Of a stretch of 64,000 nucleotides of DNA, positions 51,501 through 63,500 are shown one piece after another; position 1 is the stretch's first letter, and every line of letters starts with the position of its first letter. The DNA is from Phoronis australis (taxonomy: Eukaryota; Phoronida; Phoronidae): NCBI GenBank assembly GCA_002633005.1, contig NMRA01000435.1, positions 194,043 through 258,042 of the forward strand, in the 5' to 3' direction. A program made the position numbers and the translations under genes. A model generated the notes under the pieces. The model was not told the DNA's origin, did no database searches, and saw only the letters and a program-made list of their open reading frames with translations.

Positions 51501-54500
51501 GCATCACACAGGACAACCTCAGAGCCTCTTTACATGATCATGTTCAAGACCTTACATAACAGGACATGCACTACCTCAAGCCTTTGAAACAAATCCCAAG
51601 ATATTTAAAAGAACTCTTGTGAGATATGGCATTGATACAGAGGGCTTTACCACCAGCGTTTAATCAAAGGCTTCATGCGAATCTAGTAACATATGTCCTG
51701 AGCTGGAGCTTACACGCAGGGACTCAATCAGCCTTGAATGCTATTGTGCAGTTTGGCTTGAGCAGTTGGGCAAACGTTAAAACGCTTCACACTTGACATT
51801 TCAGTTGGCGTGAACAATTTGTGAAGAGGATATTGAAGGTATTGTGAAAGTATCGAACTTCGTAATAGTTTTCCAGGGTTGAGATGCCAAGCAGCACATC
51901 GAGAGAAGGCCAACCACTTACGAAGCCCCTTTTGATTGAGAAATAAATTAAGTTTTGAACCTGTTCAGTTGAACTACATAATTTTCCACAAACATTAATT
52001 AATTAAAGCCACAGGTGAATTTAAAAAAACAACGTAACTTGCATTTGACCACCAAAAGCTTTATCTGAGGTTCAGCTGACCTACATAATTTTCCACAGAT
52101 ATTAGTTAATTAAAGCCACAGGTGATTTTAAAAAAACAACGCAACTTGCATATGACCTCCAAAAGCTTTATCTGAGGTTCAGTTGACCTACATAATTTTC
52201 CACAGACATTAGTTAATTAAAGCCACAGTAGAATTTAAAAAAACAACGTAACTTGCATGTGACCACCTAAAGCTTTATCTGGTAATTCTTTACTTATTTC
52301 AGACAAAAATAATCACCAAAAGTGTGCTTTTTTCGTTTTCAAAAGTTTGCAAAAAATAACAGAAACTTTACCAAGTACCATTTTCTGTCATCAAACAGCT
52401 ACACAGTGCAAAGCAGGCTTAGCCAAATAATGAACTAGTCCGTTTTAGTGGAAAAATATACAAAAATGAAATTACACTTGCCTGTCTTATTGTAAATGTA
52501 AAATAGGTTAAGAATTATTGCTAAGTTCTACCAATGTTGCAAAGACCATCTGAAGTTCTGAGCAAAATTTTATTGCAGAATACAAATCATCCAACGGTAA
52601 AGATTCTTTATATTCAAATGAAAACTAATAGCTAAAACTGTCATTTTCTATCATTCAAACAATTCTTGCATTGTTACGGATGCTCAGAATTTAGTCATGC
52701 AGTGACTGATGACAGCTCTGCTAAGATGGTATAAAATTTTCTTCTTGACAATTTTTGTTGTACTCCAAAATAAAAAAGCATTATGGTAAAAATGACACAA
52801 ATTTAGGACACAATGTGGTGGACAAGAAAAACGTCATTTTCTCATTTTTCATAAAAGACACGCAGCACGGAATCAATGTCTTTCCATGTTCGAGTTCTGC
52901 CCCATAACTACTATCAAACAATGTTTTGAAAAGTTACGGGCATTCACAACAATGTTAGATCTAGAAATTGAACAAAGGCAATTTCGACAATTATCTTCTA
53001 CGAAAAGTGGTGCTTTAGTCATTATTTCAAATGTAAGGAGGCATCTGAGCTGACTGTGATGCTTCGAGTGTGGGACTGTTAAGAGTGTGTAAAATCAGTT
53101 CACACCACCAAGGTAGAACTCAGGGTCACTGACACTCTGGCACTGAGTGAATTAGTTGTTTCGCAACCGCTGTAAAACTGGGGTTTCGTAAACGCAACTG
53201 TGCGGTGGAACCGATCACAATTCAAGCTACCAAAGCTTCTTGTATTCTAAATATACTCCTTCTTGGTAGTTTAGAAAACGATTTGTGCAGGAAAAATTCC
53301 AACAGGCATCACTGTCCCCGCAGAACTTGCCTGCAGGGCAAGACGAACCTTATGCTACAGCATAGCAAACATTGCCAATGTTTTCCTAATGATGCTTACA
53401 TCAACAAGACAGACAACATGTACACATACAATTATGCAAAAAATATAACACACTTTGAGTTGCCTAGGCAACAGACTCACTCAGATGAACTAAACATTGT
53501 CTTTGGCACATTAAAAACAAATCTTGTCAGACTTATCCTTCACAAACGCAAGCACCCTTACTCTTGCAGGACAAAAGATCCCATAAAATGAAAATTTCAA
53601 GGACTGTTTCTGACAAACTGACAATGTATCATGTCATAACTACAACCATATATAATGACTAAATGGGCAATAATCACTCCCCATCAGCCTGTCTAAGACA
53701 GTGAATCCACAACCATTGCACATGCTCACAACAAAAGCTGTGTCTGGCAGCCAGCGAACTAAAACTAGAAGCAATAAGCAGTCTCTGAAACGGGACCATA
53801 GTCTTCATATAATGATTTCCATAAGGAGAAGTGGGACCATAGTCTTCACATTACGATTTCCATAAGGAGAAATGGGACCATAGTCTTCATATAATGATTT
53901 CCGTAAGGAGAAGTGAGACCATAGTCTTCACATGATTTCCTTAAGGGGAAAAATTTGAGAGGATTAGGAGTAGGACACATAGACTTTTGGAAAATGATCA
54001 TAACCCACGGTTCACAGTGTCGCAAATGTTATACCTGCATGTGCCTTCCATATAAGTACCCCCCGGCCCGGCCTGGACCTCCCCCCATGGGAAACAATAC
54101 TCAGTCATAAAAAGACAAGTACAACAGCTCTCTACAACTTCCAGAGCAAATACAACTAGAAAGAGTAAACATGCAATGTTAAACAAATCTGAAGGCTGTT
54201 ACCAACCACTTCAGATCAGTTATGGTAGTACTCCACTGTCACTTAATAGCCATTTTTCAATTTTTCAAAGGCTGATTATTTTACTGCAAATGACCAAAAA
54301 TTACTAAAAGTTGTGTTATGACATCTACACAGTACAAACCATGCTGGTAATAGCCTAAAATTTTCCTAATCTTTCTTTTTGAGGAGAAATTTGATAAAAT
54401 AGAATTTCACTTGTCTGCCATATTGGACATCAATTAAGGGTAATTACAGTACCTGTCAATTATATGCACAAAAGTGACTGCGCGGGGGGGGGGGGGGCNG

Positions 54501-57500
54501 GGGGTGACCTCAACCAAGGTCTACCTTCACCATTGATGAGTAATTCAGGACAGCACAGGTGTGGTAAATAACAAATTAATCAACAGGTTAATCGACTGAT
54601 AATAGCAGACCATTCAGGAGCCTGCGATGCAGGTTAACTGTAGCACCACAAACACTGTCCAGACTAGTCGAAATAAAAAAACACCACAAAGACCTTAAGC
54701 TTGCAGGTCGATTTACAAATGAGACGGATCCTAAAACTCTAGCCAGTATTCATGATTTGAAATGCAGTATAGATAAAAAGATTATCTTTGAATTGCCTTA
54801 GGTTTTCTCAATCTTGCCTAAGAAAAAACTTGGTTATCATTTTGTGATGCCTATTAAACAGTCAGCACTTCTCTCAACCAACATGGACATCAACAAAAAC
54901 AATGTTTACTGCTTGAAATGATCATGACCAGTAATCTTCAGTTTGTCGATTTAGAGTATCAGATTACACTACCATACCGACCCCGTTTGCACACATTTGC
55001 CAGCGACAAAAATCCTCAAATTCGACATAATCGCCGGTGATCTTATAATTCCAATCTAGCAAAGGTCATCAAATTTGCAGAAATACTCAGAATTTCGCCA
55101 ACTTTTATTTGAAGGCAACTGCACAGAACACACTATCAACTAAAATGCTTAAATCTGTATTTTGCTGAAAAATTCAACAACATGAAATTTCACTGACGGT
55201 AAAAATTCTCCAATTTAGGACAGTGAAAAATTACTTATTTTGCTCAAGGTCAGAGCTTTTCCCAAATTCTAGAAATACACAATATCAAGAATCATCTGAA
55301 AGACAACAAAATTACCCACTCTGTAGATTGAAAACGCATAGACTGAAATTTGAGAAATATGAGAACGCTAAAATCGCTTTCGTGATCGTCCCAGTTATCT
55401 AGACCGAAGAACATTCAATTTTTGCGAGAATTTCCGTGTCTCAAGTTCTAGAGACAGTTTCACGGTGGAGAATTTTTACAGGGTATATCATATCATACTT
55501 TGGATTAAACTGAAGAAGCTGTATAGTGTGCAAAGGCATGGAGGAACTCTACCATTACTTTCCTATGCTCAAGAAGACAGTCAGGACTGTCAATGTTGGT
55601 TTACTCAGACAGTCATCAGATAAGCCTATTACAAGTATAATAACCTGATGGCTGATGGAGAAACCTGGCAGCATGCCAGCCCCACGCCAGCAGGTCTGGT
55701 TAACCACACTAAAATTGAGTCGATCAGTCAGCGCAGGAAAGAGATGCAATTTTTGCAAAGATTGTACCAAGCGTTTGGTATCTGGCTGATGTAAAAATCA
55801 TGTTTTACTTTTTTATGTGATGGGTGTGTTGATGCGTGTGTCCGGTGATATTTTGTTTTTGCACGCTATAGCAAAGACAGCAGGGTCTTAAGGATAACAT
55901 TCCAAAGTTGATAGACAGAGTAAAACAGAATAGAAATGCTGGCTAAGTGATGCATGCGGCTTACAACCCCTCCAGAGATAAACAAACATTGGCCCTAAAA
56001 AATAATTGCCAAATATTGTCACTTCTTCATCAAGATGTCAGACATTGCCTGATGGCAGCTGACGCACAGCAGTTCAAAATAACAAAACATCAAATAAGAA
56101 GGTATCTTTACGAAACATTGAAGACAATCACTTGTCTGCTGTATTGTGTCCTGGTGAGATTTTACCTTACCTAGACAGTCTTCTAGGTTGCAATATAGAA
56201 TATTCACACAAACATCCAATGATCAGTCCAGTTTTGTGGTATGAGCAGAACCAAGAGTTGTAGAAGGGGAGGTGTGATTCTCTTACGCGTAATGGTCATG
56301 GTGGGTGTGAATTTGAGAGCTACCAGGAAAATGGTTGCCCAAGATAAATAGCAATTAATGATGAAAATATACCAGCCATTTCTTTTGATTAGCCACAAAA
56401 TGACGCCACCAGCAACGCAAAGCCAAAATAACCACCACAGGTAACAACTTGGAGACCCCAATACTCGTAAAACTTGGCGGTATGTCCCTAACAAACCCTC
56501 CCCCTGGTGGTGAGCATACCCCTGATTATTCAGTATTCTCCTCAACGTTTCCCCTCTCCCACATCAAAAGCAGACAGCTCCATGAAGAGAACACAAGACC
56601 GAAAGTAACATTGAGTTCTTCGGCTGACTATGCGCGATAATACCCACATGCGATGAGTTTTCTGTTGAATAATTTCTCCTGAAGAGCTGGGGGCTTTCAG
56701 GTTACTCAATAACTGGGTTCTTGACCTCAGCCATTTATGATAGTGATTAACCGATTTCTTGACTGTGTTTGGTTAGCCAACTAGGTGTTGAAGGTTTCAA
56801 AGCTAGTTTGGATCCGAAAAAGCCGCAGCAGTGAAGATGTGGAAAAGACACCCAACAAAATTTACAGCATGAACATGTTGAGAGCAATGTATGACATAAT
56901 GTTCAAAGCCCTAGCATGTTCAGGGTTGGGTTACATATCGCACACAACAGGAATGATTTGGTGTGATTTGATAGCTGGTATGTGGGGTATCCAACATATA
57001 ACTTTTACGCAAAACTCCCCCTCACGGGCTTACAACATAGGTAGACGTACAGGTAATAGATCTTTCAAAACTTCACTGGATTCTCTTCCTAAAATAAACG
57101 AGCAGCAATAAAGTGCCAAAATTCATGACGACAAACTGCTTACAACGGCTGAAAGTAACTAACCCGCCACAACAAGAAAAGTTCACAAACGCGGTAATAA
57201 GCAATAACGAACTATCAGCTCTTTTACACTAAGAAAAGCATAAGAAGAACTCCGTTTCATTACAGTAATTATGTCAAGCCTAAATCAAAAGCCGTTCTCC
57301 ATGAAGAGGTATAGAGGTTTTTGTTGCAACCCGTGAAACAACAATTTTGCTGAGCAAGAACCAGGAGGGGAGGAGAATTGATGCAAGCTCGAGAAATTGG
57401 GCTTTTAATATACATTCATTTTAAGAGAAGTTAGACTGGTTTACTTGACTTGATTGTTGGCAACCTTTTCAACTTCTTGTAATTAAATCTCTCATGTGTA

Positions 57501-60500
57501 CAATGCTGTACAGCAACAGACTTCTGCATTGATGACATCCAAGTAAAATCTGATCTTGGCATAATAAATACCCTTGTCACCTGTCCAGTGTGAATAGCCT
57601 TTTTACTCTAACCTCATCCTAAATATTCCTATTGGTGAAAGTTCAACTTGACACCATATTGCAAATGTTTCTAACCAACGATCAAACCACTGTTTACCTT
57701 CGCTCATTCATTCGTAACACACGACATAATTTCCCACACCAGTTGTGACGTTTTTAAACTTTGCCCAATTAACATTAACTAACAATTAGGCCACTGAGAC
57801 TGGCAGCTGCCATGGACTATGAAGTCATTCATAACCCTCGCAAAGTATCCAACCATGATACACACCTAGTGGTCACTATGACAGAAACTTTCTGAAGCAG
57901 GCATACACTGATGTTCATCACCATTTCACTAAATTCATGAACATAAACACCTCAATGACTCTGTGCACATCCGTTAGTACGTAGTAACACCAGCATTTTA
58001 CCGTAAACTCGCGGGTTAATGCCCATGCCCGGGTGATCGCCCATCCCCGACTTTTGATCAATTTTCGGTTTACAAGCACCCATTGCTTGGGTAATTGCCC
58101 ATCCCCGACTTTTTGCCAAGTTTTCGGTTTAAGCGCCCACTTCTTGGGTAATCGCCAACACCCTGTCTCAGGGTTTCCAAATTTAAGCGCCCAGGGCGTA
58201 AACCTGCGAGTTTTCGGAAATTTATAGCATGATAGGATAAAAATAAAGTCAAACTTTCATCACTATAAAGTTCAATTATCTCTGTACTATAGATATTACT
58301 GTGCTGACCTGGGTTATCGCCCATATTCAGGTGAATGCTCGCTCACAAAATTTGCAAATTTTCTTATGGCCAAATACTCCCCTCATGTCCTTTTGAACTC
58401 CTATCTCACCCAAAATTTAGATTCCAAAATGTACCAAAGTTTGCCCGCTAGTCCAGAAACGAACAATCAACTGAGTTTTAAAGTCACCTCGCCTTGTTCG
58501 GGTAGGAAAATACCTGTAAGACTATAATCTACTATAATTCGTGTTTTATTTGATACTTGCTTGTCGGTTCAATGTGTTGGCCTGAATTGACCTTTCAGGT
58601 AAAATCTTTTTTGAATACTTACGCACGGCTTATACAAGTTGACTAAAAATCAGTAAAGTATGTTTGTTTGTTACTCCATCAAAAACTATAAATTTTCTTG
58701 AGTTTAATACCACAGTTTTCACAGGTGACAATTTTAATCTAGCTACGAATAAAACACATTGGCTACTGGGACTCATTCCAATCCCCCGCAAATATGAACT
58801 TATGCTCCCAGTCAAGACAGACTAACACAGGCGTCATTTCCTGGAATCAGCAGATCTCAGAATGATACCTTTCTTCACCAATGAATAGCTCAGCATGAAG
58901 CAAACTTCTCACAATATTGAGATAGGTAGTTCATGTCAAAAGCTGAACTCAGTGGGACCAGGTAAAGAGAGGTCAAACACTATGGTACAAGACAAAAGTA
59001 ATGAAGACAAATCACTGTTTCCAGGTCATGACTGTTAATTTTGTTTACAGCACAAAATGACTGGTAACAACTATTATGGCTGAGGAAAATTCTAATTACA
59101 GAACAACTTAACCACCTAACTATCTCTCCTGTTTATTCAATGTCATTCTCAGTCATGAGGGGAGACTACTCTGAATTTGACTTTTACACAGCCACAGTGA
59201 CAGGGAATATTAAGGATCATTTTGTCAGAATGCTTTTGGCATGCATTGTATATATCAACAATAAATCACTGGCCTTAGTGCCAACTGATCATGCATGTCT
59301 AAAATTGTATGGGGGAAGCTTGGAAATCAATACAATCAGCATGTGTGGCTTGATAGATATTCTTCTCCCATGCTTCTAAACCACACATATGCTCAGTTAC
59401 TGACTGACCAGTGAAGTTGTATTACCACCTTCAGAGGTTTATTGTGGTCGGAGAATATCTATATACAGAGGTAATTTTAGGAGCATGCCCCAAGCTATTG
59501 GCACATAAAAAATTTTATTTAACTCGGGCCAAACGACACGCTAAAACCGAGTCGAAAATCACGCCTCATTTCACCCTGCCACTAGAGTGTACACGCATTG
59601 CATTTAAATCATATCCCAAATGACAATGCAGACCAATAAATATTATTTACATACTTGTTACCTGTCTATTGCAGACCCGTCAATATATTTTTTCACAATG
59701 TCTGTCACCAGACAACAAACTCAAGGTCAGTTTTAGGGGTTCAAGCTTACCTGCGTTCCATACTCACAAGACACGAGAATGAAAAGTTAGTGTATGTAAT
59801 CACGTGTCTCTCTTGTAATGCATTGCGATATCTTGCTAGTTTCTTGCGTCTACGAAATACAGTCATTGAACGAAGAAAAAATGATGAGGAGGCTCAAACT
59901 CCAAATTCAAATTTCGTTCCATTTCCGGTACAGGGAACAATTACTTTTGCCAAAATCCCACGCTGTCACTATCAAAGTTTCGCCATTGACGCACATTATT
60001 GGGAGGCATCTATTCCCTCCAGATAATTACTTCCTACAGCTCAATGCAAAAATACAGATCCCAACTGTTTGGTTCAATTGAAATGCGGTTTGCCTCTGCC
60101 ACAGTAATGCACTGGGATACCAGACAAAATCTTGAGCAAAAGATGCCACTCAAAAAAATTAAATCGGAAAAGAGCATTAAAACAACCCACAGGTCTTCTA
60201 AATTAACCTAGATAGATTTGTGGCCATGTGACTCAATTGGCCCAAAATGATCCCAGGGCACATGACAAAGATGTTGACAGGTGAAGGCAAGACTTTTTAC
60301 TAATTAAATGTTTACAGATCAAGTGGCATAATGACAGTTTAAAGTCTACTTTTATCATTGGCAAGACGCCCCCTTATGCCTCAGAGACATAAACACTATG
60401 ATAATAAACAACCTAAAACCCCCAGATCTGAAGGAAGTAGGATTTCACAAGGCAAAGGTTAAAATCTGCACTTAACATCATTCTTGTTTCTGACTGCATA

Positions 60501-63500
60501 ATTCAAATTATGTTAATATATGCTAATGTGTTGGTAGCCCAGATAGCACCTGCATGTTATCACCACCTCTGACGCAAAAACAGACCGACAAAATTACAAC
60601 AGGTCATAAAGTCATAACGCATGAAGTGACCAAGCTCAAAATTCTCTCAAAAACATTTAACGGCATTCTCCATCATATCGCCTCTGTCCAATGACTTCAC
60701 CCAATATCTTAAGTAGCTAAATAGAAGTGTAAAAAACTGGAGATTGCCAAACAGATATCAAGTACGGTAAGCCTTCCCTAAAGCTGAATGATGAATGCGA
60801 TTAGTTTGCAGACAGAAAATGTACTCAGTTAAAACCGACAAGTATTCTTTTGAGGGATTACTGCTGATGGAACGGGCTTCTTGAGAGAATGGAGAGCTTG
60901 TTATGACGCTGCTTCACCGACGATTATCTACTTCTGTAAATTGCGAGGTGTAACTTTTGAATATGACACGTTCCATTCACAATGTCTAAGAATTATCCGC
61001 GACAAGCGACAGGGGGTGGAACTGCTCAGATATGTTAGATGAGGGCCGTGAGAAATCGGATACGATGCCTTGAGGCTCGCCAGTTAGCTTTTGTTGTTCA
61101 GTGGGTGTTAGTTTCATGCAATAAATTTTAACCCGCAAGTAAACGAGGACCAACTAAGAGAATAAATTACCAGAGCCCAGCCACAAACACTAACCATCTC
61201 ATGGATGTCAGAAGTATTCACTCATTTCGTCTACTTTTATGAAGTCGAATATTGGTCCAACAAATCACTTGCATGTCATCCAAAAAAAAACAACGATCTA
61301 CTTTACAAAGAACAGTTATTCCCAGTAAAACTGACCCAAGAGTCCACGATAATTTTTCTGTCGAAACATCAAATATGCAATCGTCCCCTGATAACCCGTG
61401 CCATGAAAATTTCATGGTCAGATACAGAAGGTGTTTATGGTCACTTCACAAATACCCTATAATTCATTGGTCAACACAGTACATCTACCCATTCAATACA
61501 CAAGGGATCAAAATCAATGAATCACATGCAACAATAGATGTGTACTCCACCAGGTGACTACACTGGTAGAACCACTCATTAAATATCAGACACCAATATT
61601 CAAACTGTTTCAACAATTAAGAAGCATAGCTCAAGCCCACCATGTTTAAGATGGGGATAGATCTACTTCAGAGCAGTGACCTCAGAATGTAACCAGAGCC
61701 TTGTTATTAAATGACCAGTCACTTAAACTATTAAATATCAAAAGAGAAGTATGATGCGGAAAATAGGTCTGCTATTAGTGTAAATTTATATCCCACAAGG
61801 TCAGGAAATGAGTTTCGCATGTTGAACTCTGTACAAGAACAAGCCGCCCTTGTTGTGGATACACTAGGTACTAACAAGTGCAACATCAGAATGGCATCGG
61901 TGTATTTCTTATACCAGGTTCACATGCTAACTAACGCTGCTAGTGTTATCACTATTAGCAAAACATTGTACTGTGAACGGTCGCAAGGGCCACTTTTGCT
62001 AGAGGTTTGTACTCCAAAATTACTGGAGTTTTCACCAGCATTTTCATAGCCAGACTGCTTACTTCAAAAGACTCACATGCGCAGGGATAAGGGACTTTGT
62101 TTTATCGACACGACGGGAGAGAATGAGAGTATTTTGAAATCAATTTTCACTTAAAAGTGAATCAAGTAGCGAGGAACTAACTGCGGGCGAAGATGACCCC
62201 ATTACAGACAGCTCGTCTGTTCGGTTAAAATGCTAGCATTTTCGCTATCATTTTAGCCAGCGAAACTGATAGCATTTTCGACACACATTTGAACCTAGTG
62301 AGAGATACTGTCTGCATGAATGGCTAGAGACATGTTGCAATGTCTGATAGCAAACAGAAATATGAACCGTTTCCTTTATGCTGTAATAATCCAGGAAGTT
62401 CTTACTGTGCAATGGGCAAGCTATTACCCTACTTTATTTAGAACTTACTGGCAATATGGATTGTATTCATTCAGGAAATGCGTACTGTAATCCTGACATG
62501 ATATGTGAAACTTTGATTTACCCCAAGTGACAAATACTACAACTATAGACAGAATGGACCTTGACATTGAATCATTTGGCAAAGCAATAAAAATAACCGT
62601 TGAAGCCTCTTGATTTCTGTAAAGCGTTTTAGCAACAAGAAAGATTTCTAAGACAGAAATAGTCAAACCTCGCAAAACAAGCAACCAACTCAAGTGAAGA
62701 ATGAAACAAGTTTGAAGTACGTACCGACAAGAGCAACTAGCTTTTGTGCTGTCAACTTTTCTTGTATCTGATGCATGAGTTCTTGTCTGGGATAGTAGTA
62801 TGCAACGGGTTTGGGTAAATGTCTGATCACGGTATTATCTGGTGGCCTCACTTTGGTCATGTTGAATGTGATTGGATGACCACTCTTCGGAGGGGACATC
62901 AGTAAAGTCTCTTCATCCTCTGGTCGACCCTCGCTCAGAAACACGGGAAAGCTGCGTTTCAACGACCTGTCCCTGTAGGCTTTATACACGATGTACACGA
63001 TATCCACAAGGGCAATGAGCACGGCGAAGAGTGCAAATAGGAACATCAGGCTCAGATAGGCCATCTTGCCCGACGGCTTTGGGACGATGCACGGGTAAAA
63101 CTTTGTGTCAGTCATATTGACGGAGATCTGCAGAGTGTGTGTGCAATTATATACATTAGGAACATAAAACCCATAATATTTTGTTTGCAGAACCAGCGAG
63201 GCAATCTCAAAGGAGATTCGCACAACTGTCTGTATGATGTAACCGACCATGATGCGTGTGATGATAGATCGCAGGCGATTCTTGTGAGTGTTAACCTGGT
63301 ACTTAGCATAGGCTGTGTACAGGATCCATGTGATCGCCACAGCGCACGCGAACCCTATCCAGAATAACATGTGTGGCACGGGCCAATAGAAGGCATCGTA
63401 GCAGTAATGGCGGTCGACAGTGGTCTCCTTGTGTGGGATGTCACAGCGGAGCAAGTCGCCATCGTAGACCGCCAGAATGGCGATGAAGAGGAGGATGAAC

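Larger units (their letters stand above)
30505..62724 (-). other. 32.2-kb phase-1 intron inside the Walker A motif
   Basis: The donor GTACGT and acceptor TTTCAG are canonical. The interior has no recognisable exon of this gene: the Walker A codons join directly, so nothing is missing between them. It contains copies of repeat families A, B, C, D and E, several minisatellites, a hAT-type GC-rich element and two single undetermined bases. Stretches not listed separately (for example 30600-32800, 38000-41900, 43000-44400, 45300-46300, 49000-50300 and 59000-62700) show only AT-rich DNA with short random open frames. Confidence 0.8.
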
